Shown in pieces: positions 1 through 10,013 of a DNA stretch of 64,000 nt. How positions within the stretch are numbered: the stretch's first letter is position 1; each line of letters begins with the position of its first letter. The notes beneath the pieces were generated by a model that saw only the letters and a list, made by a program, of their open reading frames with translations, ran no database searches and had not been told where the DNA came from. The translations under genes were made by a program, and so were the position numbers. Source of the DNA: an uncultured Pelagibacteraceae bacterium. Lineage in GTDB: Bacteria > Pseudomonadota > Alphaproteobacteria > Pelagibacterales > Pelagibacteraceae. Where the stretch lies: assembly GCA_902535505.1 (NCBI GenBank), contig CACATS010000003.1, forward strand, positions 1-64,000. Direction: 5' to 3'.

Positions 1-140
1 GATATAAAGTCATTATTTAATTAAGATGGAAATTATAGTTTTTACTCCAAATTTAGAAATAGTTTATCAAGAAGGCTTATTCTTTTTAAATTATATTATT
101 GAACAAGTGATAGAAATCACTGCACAAATAAAAATTTAAT

Positions 141-896
141 TTGCTTTTAAATAATTTTTTCTTTTTATTCATTATTGGCGCAGTAATTGGCAGTTTTTTA
201 AATGTTTGTATTTACCGATTGCCAAAAAATCTTAATATTGTATCTAAAAGATCTTTTTGTCCCCGATGTAAAAAAAATATTAAATGGTTTGATAATATTC
301 CTTTAATTTCGTCTTTAATTTTAAAATTTAAATGTAGGTTTTGTAAAAAAAAAATCTCAATCCGATACTTTTCGGTGGAGCTATTATCTGCTTTGTTTTT
401 AAGTACAGCATTAAGTTTTACAGCAAACCTTTTAGACTTCATATTATTTAGTTTAATTTTTTACATTTTTATTGTGATTTTTGTGATTGATATTAAGCAT
501 TATATTATTCCTGATAGTCTAAATTTTTCTTTAATTTTAATTGGTATTTTAAAAAACTTTTTACCAGAAACGGCGTTAAATCTTAATCAAGATATGTTTC
601 AGTCTTTGGCAGGAGGAGCTGGAGGTTATTTTCTTATATGGATTATAATATTTTTATATAAAAAATTTAAAAATGTTGAGGCTATGGGCTTAGGCGATGC
701 AAAATTATTATCAGGACTTGGTTTTATATTTGGTCTTAAATCTATTTTTATAATTTTATTTACTGCATCAATTTTAGGACTTTTGTATTCAATCCCAAAA
801 TTACTATTGGGAAAAAGCTCATTAAAGACTGCTTTACCTTTTGGTCCGTTTTTAATTATTGGTTCAGTGATATATTTCTTTTACTTTAGTGTTTAA
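141..896 (+). CDS. pilD: Prepilin peptidase / type IV leader peptidase (A24 family)
   Basis: GSFLNVCIYRLP motif, two CxxC pairs (CPRCKKNIKW...CRFCKK), GLGDAKL aspartate motif, multiple TM segments; TTG start. Confidence 0.93.
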   Translation: MLLNNFFFLFIIGAVIGSFLNVCIYRLPKNLNIVSKRSFCPRCKKNIKWFDNIPLISSLILKFKCRFCKKKISIRYFSVELLSALFLSTALSFTANLLDFILFSLIFYIFIVIFVIDIKHYIIPDSLNFSLILIGILKNFLPETALNLNQDMFQSLAGGAGGYFLIWIIIFLYKKFKNVEAMGLGDAKLLSGLGFIFGLKSIFIILFTASILGLLYSIPKLLLGKSSLKTALPFGPFLIIGSVIYFFYFSV

Positions 897-899
897 ACG

Positions 900-3089
900 T
901 TAAAATTCCCTATTAGCGGAAAAGATTAAAGCGTTTTCATGACCAAATCCATCTTTCTCACGTCTTTTCATAATGGTTGTGATATTCCATCCATTGTCAA
1001 ATATCCAATCAAAGCCTGCTTCTAATTTTATGCTAGAGCTAAAATGTTTAGAAATAGTTGTACTATATTGATTAGACGGGCTAGATATGAAATGTCCTTT
1101 TAATACAGAGTCTTCAGTTAAATCTTCATTATAATCTATCTTTAAATGTGGAAGAAGATCGGAATAATCAAAATTAATATTACTAGCTATTTTAACACCA
1201 ATTGAAGCCGATGAACTAAACAAATCTCTATCATCAAAACTCATTTTCTCATTGCTTGAGCCTGCCTCACTATAACCATCAATTTCAGAGTAACCAAAAT
1301 TAATTTGTGAATAATTGTAAATGTTTAAATTTTTATATTGATTTGATAAATTATACTTTAAAGCACCAAATGCATGTCTGGCCTTATTTTTTCCAGTAAC
1401 CCTAGAATCATTAGTAATATCTACTACTCGGTCTGTATGTTGATCAGTTTCTCCTAAGCCAAAAAAAGTATCAACAAAATTTTGGTCATTTACCTTTAGC
1501 GTATGGTACATCATTAAATTTTTTCCCCTTGATGTTGATGTTGTCCCATTTGTGCTTACTTCTGTAATATTATCATCATCTCTAAATGCTAAACCAAATA
1601 ATGAATTATTATCATAATCAATATCAGCTCCAATTATAAAACCATTAGAGTTAATTTGCCTTCCAAGCTGATCAGATCTGAAATTAAGAGAGCCTTTATT
1701 TATTGATCCAGACGCCCACCATACCCAATCTTTATATTGAGGATTAGAATTATTTCCGATCATACTTGTTAAATTTGAAGACATATAATCTTTAATATTT
1801 ATTTTTTCTACAAACTCTTTTGAATAGTGTTCAAGCAATCTTTTGCTTATATTTTCATCATTAAATTTATCATTTAATGCAAATTTTAAATCTTGTATTT
1901 TAACACTTTGATTATTTCCTAATCTTCTATATTGCTCCATCCTTCTTAAAACTGAATTAGTGGATTGCGTTAAAGAACTTTTAATACTTTCGTTATGCGC
2001 TTCCACAATCCCCTTTAATTCCTTATCATCAAAAGCATCAAATGTACTTTCGCTTGCCTCGATAGAGTTAATGGTTAAAGTTGTTGTACCAGAAATAGTA
2101 GCTGATTCTCCATCGAGACCTCCGTATTCTATAATGTAAGCAGTTTGAGTGTGAGTATCAGTCGACTTGCCTGGCAAATCATTCCATTTACCACTACCAG
2201 TATAAAATTGACCGACTTCTTCCTCACCTGAGTTGTTAGGTTCGTTAGTATTCCAATTACTGTAGGAATACCCAACATCAACTGTACATCCATCAACTTC
2301 ACCATCACAAAAATAAGTTTTGCCTGCCTCTGGTCCTGTTACCCACTGCCAATGACCTTCATTTGTATCTCCTGTTGTTTGATCATTGGCGTCTGAAGAC
2401 CCAATCCAAGAGTTTGAATTAACTTTTGCTTTTATAAAAGCATTTTCACCAGCACTTGTAATTGTTACTAGGTATCCTGTTAATCCTTTGTACGTTGAAG
2501 CAGCAGCTAAAGCTTTTGCCTGTCTCCATGTTTTAGTAGCAGATACTACCTCATAATAATGTCCTGTACCTGAATAATAGTTTGTTCCCGCAGGAGTTAC
2601 AGCTACCGTTACTGTTGGTGAACCTGCAGTTCCATCACCTTTAAAAGCCAAAGTTGCTAAAGCTGTATTTATATTAGCTTGCGTTCCTCTAAAACCTATT
2701 TCAGTTAAACTATTACCATTACAATCTGACGGTTCAGCAGCATTATCTGCGCTGTAGCCACAATACCCTGAAGCTTGTAATAAACTCGAGGTAGTTGTAA
2801 TTTTTACATTTCCATCTGACGCTACCACCGATACTAACAATGTTCCAGTGAAACCACTTATACTAGGCGTTGTACCAGAATCAGCAAGAGTGACAAAGTC
2901 TGAAGTATCAGCCGTTAAACTTGATGGCATCGTAACGGTTTCTGCCAACAAAAACTTAGGACAAATCAAAAAAGTAGCTAATACAGCTTTTATAAAAGTA
3001 TCTCTAAAATTCATAAAAAAAAAATTTATAGCCATTTTTATATATTTATGGAAGAAAACAACCAAAAATTTATTAAAGTAAAACCTCAA
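900..3089 (-). CDS. Secreted C-type-lectin-domain protein with C-terminal autotransporter-like beta-barrel
   Basis: Lectin-like pattern HYYEVVSATKTWRQAKALA...GYLVTITSAGENAFI...WIGSSD...W.W..GPEAG...EPNN..EE..QF..GKWNDLPG; C-terminal beta-rich region ending in aromatic F; signal peptide probably from an internal Met. Confidence 0.72.
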   Translation of the reverse strand: MRFYFNKFLVVFFHKYIKMAINFFFMNFRDTFIKAVLATFLICPKFLLAETVTMPSSLTADTSDFVTLADSGTTPSISGFTGTLLVSVVASDGNVKITTTSSLLQASGYCGYSADNAAEPSDCNGNSLTEIGFRGTQANINTALATLAFKGDGTAGSPTVTVAVTPAGTNYYSGTGHYYEVVSATKTWRQAKALAAASTYKGLTGYLVTITSAGENAFIKAKVNSNSWIGSSDANDQTTGDTNEGHWQWVTGPEAGKTYFCDGEVDGCTVDVGYSYSNWNTNEPNNSGEEEVGQFYTGSGKWNDLPGKSTDTHTQTAYIIEYGGLDGESATISGTTTLTINSIEASESTFDAFDDKELKGIVEAHNESIKSSLTQSTNSVLRRMEQYRRLGNNQSVKIQDLKFALNDKFNDENISKRLLEHYSKEFVEKINIKDYMSSNLTSMIGNNSNPQYKDWVWWASGSINKGSLNFRSDQLGRQINSNGFIIGADIDYDNNSLFGLAFRDDDNITEVSTNGTTSTSRGKNLMMYHTLKVNDQNFVDTFFGLGETDQHTDRVVDITNDSRVTGKNKARHAFGALKYNLSNQYKNLNIYNYSQINFGYSEIDGYSEAGSSNEKMSFDDRDLFSSSASIGVKIASNINFDYSDLLPHLKIDYNEDLTEDSVLKGHFISSPSNQYSTTISKHFSSSIKLEAGFDWIFDNGWNITTIMKRREKDGFGHENALIFSANREF

Positions 3090-3133
3090 TTATTTGTTAT
3101 AAGCTGCGTTATTTAGGACTAACTGATATGATT

Positions 3134-6100
3134 TTAATCAATTTCTTTCCAATATTGGTTCTGAACAGCTCCACCTGTACTAGTTGCCTGAGACTTACCA
3201 GTTATCAGGTTATCAGTTGCAGTAAATCCTGAAATATTATCTTTAGCATTACCTGCAATACCTATGTAAAGGTTATCACCTTGTACAACTACTTTCGATA
3301 ACACTCCAGATCCAAGTTCGATGTTTAAAAGTGAGCTACCGCAGAGGGTATCATAAGCTGTTAAAATAGCCTTTCCAGTAGTGCATGAATTTGCTCCTTT
3401 AGAAGGCTCATAGATTGGAAAATAAACTCTATCTTTATCTACAGTCGGTTCCGCTGTTAATTTTTGTTTATTAACAAGATTGACATACCAGCCAAGTTTA
3501 TCGCTTGGTACAGGGCATTGAGAATTAGTACATTTGGATATATTGCCTACTTGCGATACATTTACAAAATTTGGAAAATCTTTATCTTTAATCCCAAACA
3601 ACCTATTTTGAATTTGATCAGAGTCTTCTCGAAGTTTTTGTGTATTTCCAGTTCCAAAGTATAACCACAAATTATTATCATTATTAATAGTGGCACTCGA
3701 TTTTGTATAAATATATCTTCCATTGCTTGCAGTTGTTTCAGCATCAAATAAAGTGGTTGTACTAATATTTTCTTTAATTGCTAAATAACTTGGGCTACTC
3801 GAATTGAAGTCTATTGAATAATTCTCGGTTAAATTAATTTTTGTAATTTTTCCCTCAAGGTCGTTTGCATAAATTAATGCGCCATTGTAAGTTGCTTTAC
3901 CAGTACCATCAGCAGTTATAACATTTAAATCTGCAGGCAATCCATTTACGACGTCATTACCCAATCTTCTAAACGTAACATTACCAGTATCAGGCTTGGG
4001 CGGGCCTCCATTACGAGTATTTGGCCAAGGCTCATCGAATTCTACATAATCTACACATACTAAGTTCCCAACAGGCTTAAAGGCAATGGTATGTGATACA
4101 GCTGGAGTAAATTCAGCAGTTATAATTTCATTTTTGTTTGGGTCGTAACAAACATTATCATTCCATCCAGGAACTGTCCCAAAATCAGGATCTTTATCAG
4201 TATAACTAACTTGTGAGGATACGGTAAAAAATCTATTTTCTTCATTAGTAGATGGATCTTCTACTAATGTGGTGGTTCTTTTGAATAAAGAACCTGTCCA
4301 ACCATATGCAGATTCTTTTCTATCCTCAATATCTATCACTTTTAATACTCTTCCTTCATTCTCTATATCTACGACAAAAACTGCAGAGCCGATGTCTGGA
4401 TTTACTGTTCCATTATATCCACCACCAAAAACTGCTACCCATTTATCTGTTGGATTATCTTGCCCATCATTTGAACTATCAACTTTGATCCTAATTATTC
4501 GGGGTGTAGACCACGTCTCGCCCAGTTTACGATAATCGAACTCAGGATTAATAGTTCCACTTGAGTAAGAAAAATCATTAATTGAACTATCACTATCCCA
4601 ATGAGTTATAACTTTATTAATAGGATCATTTTTAATTGAAAAAATTTGTCTTGGATCTTCTAAATTTGTTATATCTAAAGCAAAAAACCCGCTACCTCCA
4701 GCACCAAAGCCACTCAATAAAATGGTTCTCCATCTTGGATTATTTATATTGTCATTAGGTGTATCATCAAAAAAGATATCTTTTACTACTGGAGAGCTAT
4801 CTAAACCATAAATTGGGTTAGTCGCGTTTGCCTTTGCAGAGGGAATTCTTGATAAATTTTCCATTATTGCAGGTGGAATAAATCCCCATAGCTCTTCACC
4901 ATTTGCATTATTATCTGTTTTGAATAAATGTAAAATTCCATTATTTGCTCCAGCAATGATCACTTCTTCTCGATTGCTACAATTTACACCGCAATCGTTC
5001 GATGCTTTAAAGTTTTCGTAATTATTTTGAACTCTGTAGTACGCATCGGTTTTATCAAAATTTGATACTGCAGAAACAGCTGTCGAAGCTTCAGGAGGAC
5101 CAACAACAATTAAATTAGAATGATAAATATCAGCTAGTTTATGAATGTTGTCAGAAGTATCGCCGTCACCATCTTGGTCATAAGTATCCACACCTCTGAT
5201 AAAGTTTATTAAATTATCAATTTCAGTGTCACTTGGCGAGGATTGAGGATATATCAAAGCTCTTATCTCATCTCTGTTGGTTGTAGTAAAATTATTTAAA
5301 TTGGAATTTGATAATCCAGCTGTCCAAATCCTTCTCGAAGAAGTTCTATTGTTAAGTGTCTCTGCTGCATCCCATTGCGTAGCACCGAATGTCCCATTTT
5401 CATTGAGCTGATATTTTTTAACACTTCCTTCCCATTGTTTATTACTTGCGTATTCAAAAGTTGCTTGATAAACAAAATCTCCTTTTTGAACATCTGACAT
5501 GACCGCAGGAGTAGTAAAAGTTAATCTGCCCGAGATCGCCTGTTTTATTGCGTCTGTTAAGGTTGCTAAAAGATCAGCTTCATTGTCGGCAAATAAAGGT
5601 GCAGTTGTTCCCCCCGCAACTGCGGTTGAAATATAATTCGATTGACTACCAGTTAATGCAAAACCAACCATAAATGTTTTTACTAATTTACCTTTGTCTT
5701 TGGTTCTTAAACCATTCAATTCATTAATCACTTTATGATTATTATTCCATTGTCCATCACTTATAAAAATAATATAATTTTGAGTACATTCTTGGCCGTA
5801 GTTTGGAGGAATTGGAAATTGTTGCCCACTTCTCATTCTCTGACCAGTCCAATACCTATTTGCCTCAGCAAGTGCATACTCTGGCTCAGTTCCACCAATG
5901 TGTCTTACTCTTCTTACTTGATTAAAAATTTGCCTAGCACCGTTCTCGCTAATGGGTACAATCATATTAGTACGCCTTTTATTATTGGATCCCCATTGCA
6001 TTAAACCAAAATTTGCTCCTGAAGTAAGGTCTGTGTTAGAAACAATTTTCCTTATAACGTCTTTTGCTGCGTCGAGACGTTTCTTAGCTCTACCACCACC

Positions 6101-7060
6101 TATTTGAAATTGTAAAGTCCCGGCATTATTGTATTTAAGAAGTCGATTTCTTCTAAAATCTGCAACATAACTATTATCACTGCTATCTAAATGAACTCCG
6201 TATGGGTAGCTATATCCAGATGCAACTTGACTTAAATATGAAAGACTCGAATTATATTTTCTTAAGCTATGCGTAACTGTTCCAAAAATATTTCCATTAC
6301 TATCGTAATCTGCATCAAAAGATACTCTATCTCTAGGTGAAGAACGCGCGAAACTTAAATTACTTCCAGAGACATTAAACTCTGTAAATCGTCTACCTCC
6401 GTAACGTGAATGTGCATTTGCAACAACTAACTTATTGCCAGCATTGTTCAAAGACATACCAAAACCCCAACTTACTCTAGAAGCACCAAAGCTTTGATAA
6501 CCTAAATCACTAAAATTATTTCTGGCTAACTTTCCAATTAGTCTGGTGTTATTAGAATAGAAAATATAATTATCGTTTACAGCAATACCTTGTGGATATA
6601 AATTGATAGCAACATTTTTGATACAATTTCCCTCAAGATCAAGCACTTTAATTCTTCTATTAAAATAATCTGCTATATAAATTTGATCGTTATAAATAGC
6701 GAACTGCCTTGCACCGTTCCATCTTGTACAATTATTTGGACCACCTACTCCTCCAAAGTCTCTTAGATAATTTCCTGAACTATCAAAAGCTTTCATTCTG
6801 CCGTATCCATATTCCAAGACAAAGATATTTCCTGAGCTGTCGGTTTGGACATCGATTGGGTAGATCAGTCCTGCTTTTACTGGCAATAAATCTCTCATAC
6901 TTCCAGAATTGTCTAACATAATTAGTATATTTGCGGGAATATCTGAGGTTCCTGTCCCAGGAGGTGGATTCTTAGCGTATAGTTTTATATTAAATAATAA
7001 AAAAAATATTATAAAAATTACTGTTGAGATTCTGACCATTCTGCAACTTTCCCTCTCCAA
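3134..7060 (-). CDS. pilY1: PilY1-like T4P tip/assembly protein: VWA MIDAS (DNSGSM), NHL-like repeats, PilY1 C-terminal beta-propeller
   Basis: ILIMLDNSGSM; repeated IDVQTDSSGNIFVLEYGYGRMKAFDSSGNYL units; EVIIAGANNGILHLFKTDN...ELWGFIPPAIMENL typical of PilY1. Confidence 0.9.
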   Translation of the reverse strand: MERESCRMVRISTVIFIIFFLLFNIKLYAKNPPPGTGTSDIPANILIMLDNSGSMRDLLPVKAGLIYPIDVQTDSSGNIFVLEYGYGRMKAFDSSGNYLRDFGGVGGPNNCTRWNGARQFAIYNDQIYIADYFNRRIKVLDLEGNCIKNVAINLYPQGIAVNDNYIFYSNNTRLIGKLARNNFSDLGYQSFGASRVSWGFGMSLNNAGNKLVVANAHSRYGGRRFTEFNVSGSNLSFARSSPRDRVSFDADYDSNGNIFGTVTHSLRKYNSSLSYLSQVASGYSYPYGVHLDSSDNSYVADFRRNRLLKYNNAGTLQFQIGGGRAKKRLDAAKDVIRKIVSNTDLTSGANFGLMQWGSNNKRRTNMIVPISENGARQIFNQVRRVRHIGGTEPEYALAEANRYWTGQRMRSGQQFPIPPNYGQECTQNYIIFISDGQWNNNHKVINELNGLRTKDKGKLVKTFMVGFALTGSQSNYISTAVAGGTTAPLFADNEADLLATLTDAIKQAISGRLTFTTPAVMSDVQKGDFVYQATFEYASNKQWEGSVKKYQLNENGTFGATQWDAAETLNNRTSSRRIWTAGLSNSNLNNFTTTNRDEIRALIYPQSSPSDTEIDNLINFIRGVDTYDQDGDGDTSDNIHKLADIYHSNLIVVGPPEASTAVSAVSNFDKTDAYYRVQNNYENFKASNDCGVNCSNREEVIIAGANNGILHLFKTDNNANGEELWGFIPPAIMENLSRIPSAKANATNPIYGLDSSPVVKDIFFDDTPNDNINNPRWRTILLSGFGAGGSGFFALDITNLEDPRQIFSIKNDPINKVITHWDSDSSINDFSYSSGTINPEFDYRKLGETWSTPRIIRIKVDSSNDGQDNPTDKWVAVFGGGYNGTVNPDIGSAVFVVDIENEGRVLKVIDIEDRKESAYGWTGSLFKRTTTLVEDPSTNEENRFFTVSSQVSYTDKDPDFGTVPGWNDNVCYDPNKNEIITAEFTPAVSHTIAFKPVGNLVCVDYVEFDEPWPNTRNGGPPKPDTGNVTFRRLGNDVVNGLPADLNVITADGTGKATYNGALIYANDLEGKITKINLTENYSIDFNSSSPSYLAIKENISTTTLFDAETTASNGRYIYTKSSATINNDNNLWLYFGTGNTQKLREDSDQIQNRLFGIKDKDFPNFVNVSQVGNISKCTNSQCPVPSDKLGWYVNLVNKQKLTAEPTVDKDRVYFPIYEPSKGANSCTTGKAILTAYDTLCGSSLLNIELGSGVLSKVVVQGDNLYIGIAGNAKDNISGFTATDNLITGKSQATSTGGAVQNQYWKEID

Positions 7061-7536
7061 TCATAAAGTTTTTGTAAGTATAATACATTACTAATCTCAA
7101 GCACTTCTGCTGGCCCCACTTCAGTATCTGCACGTACATATAAAATTAAATTATTTCCTATTTCCCAAGTATGACTTCCAAACCAATCTTTCTTACTTTT
7201 TCCTTTTGGCAAATTAAACTTGCCATATTTGTTCATTGTAAAATCCATTATCGCCGTGTCATTAACATATGCCCTCATTAAAGTTATTAATACCAGCTGA
7301 TTATCTACAAAAAGATATTCAATCATTGTATTTTCAATTGATTTATTATTTGGACAAACTACATTTGAAGGGATTATTATTGTTTCTCCATTAAAATCAT
7401 CTTTCATGGGTAAAGCAAATTGATTTTCTAAAAACTTATCGGGTTTGTCCCCAAAGTTTACAAAAGTTAGATCACACGCAAAGCTTATTTTTGATCCTAA
7501 ACACAATATAAGAATTGTAAAAAATAATTTTTTCAT
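7018..7536 (-). CDS. Secreted protein of unknown function in the pilus operon
   Basis: Signal peptide MKKLFFTILILCLGSKISFAC; overlaps the pilY1 start by 43 bp, so likely co-translated; no family recognised. Confidence 0.7.
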   Translation of the reverse strand: MKKLFFTILILCLGSKISFACDLTFVNFGDKPDKFLENQFALPMKDDFNGETIIIPSNVVCPNNKSIENTMIEYLFVDNQLVLITLMRAYVNDTAIMDFTMNKYGKFNLPKGKSKKDWFGSHTWEIGNNLILYVRADTEVGPAEVLEISNVLYLQKLYDWRGKVAEWSESQQ

Positions 7537-8151
7537 TTAGTTCACCAATGTTATAGTTGATTGCAATACTGTAATCACATTACTATTTGCATTACATGAT
7601 GATTTATCTGAATCGCAACCACATGAATAAATATTATAATATGTTGCCGTAGAAGTACCTGTATTTTTATAAGTTGTTCCTTGAGAAATATCACCACCTG
7701 TAGCACCTGAAACGGTTTGTATGATTGGAGTTTGAGTATTACCATTAGCATCTGGTGTTAGGGTAATAAAATATTCATAACTATAGTCAGATAATTTATT
7801 TTCACCCGAAATAAGCTCACTCAAATTCTTTTTTTCAATGTAATCTTTAACAGCTTTAGGATTTGATAATTCTGGAAAAAAAGCTGTCTTACAAAAGCTT
7901 AACTGGTTATCTGGATCACTACCGATAGATAAATTAGTTTGAGTGCTTAACCATTTCTTTGCTTCTGTAATACCTGTCTCAGCTGCATAAAATGTTTGTT
8001 GTTTGACATTTAGATTCCCATTTCGTTTATGATCTCCCGCAGCTATAACCATTAAAGTCGCGCCCATTAAAGACATTGCAACAAGCATTAACAATGCCAA
8101 CGCAATCGCAAAACCTTTTTCATTTTTTCTTTTTTTATAATTTAACGACAT
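7537..8151 (-). CDS. pilX: PilX-like minor pilin
   Basis: KGFAIALALLMLVAMSLMGATLMVIAAGDHKRNGNLNVKQQTFYAAETGITEAKKWL; position after pilW. Confidence 0.82.
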   Translation of the reverse strand: MSLNYKKRKNEKGFAIALALLMLVAMSLMGATLMVIAAGDHKRNGNLNVKQQTFYAAETGITEAKKWLSTQTNLSIGSDPDNQLSFCKTAFFPELSNPKAVKDYIEKKNLSELISGENKLSDYSYEYFITLTPDANGNTQTPIIQTVSGATGGDISQGTTYKNTGTSTATYYNIYSCGCDSDKSSCNANSNVITVLQSTITLVN

Positions 8152-8836
8152 TTCTCAAATATACACTTATATAAAATGTTTCTCTTAAATATTTATCTCT
8201 TTTGGTGAAATCACCTGCAGTTCCACCATTTAACATCTCAAAAGATATTGGATTATTTAATAGCTCATTAGGTGATCTCACTGTTATATAGACTTCCGCA
8301 GTATGAACTTTTGATTGATTATCAGAGCCAACAGTAACGCTATTCACTCTATTTCCATTTTGATCATTAAAAAATACTTGAAAGTCAGTTGCTTTTGAAA
8401 CAATTGTCTTTGGTTCAAATTTTACAGGATTTCTAACAGGATTTTGTATTTCCTCTCTGACTAAGTAAGTTTCACCTGAATTATCTTTTTTGAGATAGTA
8501 TCTAATCTCCAACCTATCGCTTACAGATGTATTATACCAAATTCTGAGCTTGTCACCTTTAGTTCCATCGTGAGCATCTATTTTTTCAATCCATCTATCC
8601 CAAGTCTGTCCAGTCGTTGCCTCATAATTCATATTTTTATATCCAGCATTTCTTAAATCTTTTGCCACCATTTGCAATGATGATCTTCCTGACGCGCTCA
8701 TTTTAGCTTTATCGGTAATTTTTTGATAGGAGTTATTAAAGAATATGTATGAATAAGTTATAGCTAGTATTGAGATAGCTCCAATGACTGTAGCTATTAA
8801 TGCTTCAATTAAAGAAAACGCCTTTGTTTTTTTCAT
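8135..8836 (-). CDS. pilW: PilW-like minor pilin
   Basis: Prepilin N-terminus KAFSLIEALIATVIGAISILAITYSYIFF, size and operon position. Confidence 0.82.
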   Translation of the reverse strand: MKKTKAFSLIEALIATVIGAISILAITYSYIFFNNSYQKITDKAKMSASGRSSLQMVAKDLRNAGYKNMNYEATTGQTWDRWIEKIDAHDGTKGDKLRIWYNTSVSDRLEIRYYLKKDNSGETYLVREEIQNPVRNPVKFEPKTIVSKATDFQVFFNDQNGNRVNSVTVGSDNQSKVHTAEVYITVRSPNELLNNPISFEMLNGGTAGDFTKRDKYLRETFYISVYLRNVVKL

Positions 8837-9300
8837 TTTACAACTACTCCAATAAACTTTTCTTTTTTACCTCTATTAGATTTAAATTTAAATTTTACTG
8901 AAGTTCTGTCTGACCCAGAAGTTATCGTAGCTTCTTTTGTATCTAGCTGGTCACAAGGTAGCTTTTTAAACTGATTATTAATCTTAAGTTGATTTTCTTG
9001 CATAAAATGTTTTGCCCATTTCACTTTTGCCTTTTCAGCTAGTGTGCCTGTTGCGCTGTAATTTTTTGTACATTGTTGGGAATAGTTGTAGTTAGATGCG
9101 TTATTTGAATCTCCAATAATATCTTCTACTGCTGTTTCAGATAAAAAATTTATTTTATTAGCATCAATAGATCTATCAATTGAGGTCGTAGCGAAGCTTA
9201 TCATTTGGTTTACCCCAATAAAACCAATACCCACTATCACTAGACAAACAAGTGACTCAATTAGACTAAGACCTTTTATATTTAATTTTGAACTATCCAT
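8833..9300 (-). CDS. pilV: PilV-like minor pilin
   Basis: Prepilin N-terminus KGLSLIESLVCLVIVGIGFIGVNQM, operon position. Confidence 0.82.
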   Translation of the reverse strand: MDSSKLNIKGLSLIESLVCLVIVGIGFIGVNQMISFATTSIDRSIDANKINFLSETAVEDIIGDSNNASNYNYSQQCTKNYSATGTLAEKAKVKWAKHFMQENQLKINNQFKKLPCDQLDTKEATITSGSDRTSVKFKFKSNRGKKEKFIGVVVK

Positions 9301-10013
9301 GAAGTATTTTTTTCATTAAACTTCAGAACTTCTACGTCTAAATTTCTATTTATTCTGATTGCATATAAATATTCTAATTTTTTGTTTGGACTTTGGACCC
9401 AGTGACATCTATTACTACCCGATCTATCTGTGTTTTTATTTGAACATAATAAAAAAAGTGCTTTCCCACTCAATCCAGGAAAAGTTTCACCTCCATTACC
9501 GTACGGAGTAAAAAAAGCGTTTTTTGATAAGCAAACGTGTACATTGGGCGACCAATTAAGATCTGATGGCCAATTAAATGCATCCGAGGTATCTTTAGAC
9601 ATTCTCATCTTATCCTCTAGTATAAAACCATTAAATGAACCTGGGCATAATCTATCGCTAGTTCCATCGCTATAAGTTTTTGGAGTGTTCAGAAAACTTT
9701 TAGGAGCCGAATTAGAATGATGGGTTCTACTATCTGCAGGGACTCTCATGTGTTCTGACCATTCCTCTTGAGTCATCGTCCATAAAGCTGGATTCGGAAC
9801 AAAATGAACAATAGCAAAAGGATATTTTCCTGAATTAACATTATCTCTTATTTTTTCTAAGTATTCTTTAACCTCAAATGCATTTTTTTTAGCCTCTCTC
9901 TCTGTTACCCAGTCGTCTACTTTTGGATAACCAAATACCGCCAAAATGGCAAAGATTGCTATAACAACTAATAATTCTATAATTGAAAATGCTTTATTGT
10001 TTCGCATCAACAT
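9282..10013 (-). CDS. fimT: FimT/GspH-like minor pilin
   Basis: Prepilin N-terminus KAFSIIELLVVIAIFAILAVFGYPKVDDWV; operon position after pilT. Confidence 0.78.
   Translation of the reverse strand: MLMRNNKAFSIIELLVVIAIFAILAVFGYPKVDDWVTEREAKKNAFEVKEYLEKIRDNVNSGKYPFAIVHFVPNPALWTMTQEEWSEHMRVPADSRTHHSNSAPKSFLNTPKTYSDGTSDRLCPGSFNGFILEDKMRMSKDTSDAFNWPSDLNWSPNVHVCLSKNAFFTPYGNGGETFPGLSGKALFLLCSNKNTDRSGSNRCHWVQSPNKKLEYLYAIRINRNLDVEVLKFNEKNTSWIVQN

Noticed and set aside
894-902. Convergent stop codons of pilD and lectin gene separated by 3 bp without a terminator hairpin
   Set aside because: Noted, but tight convergent packing is ordinary in streamlined genomes
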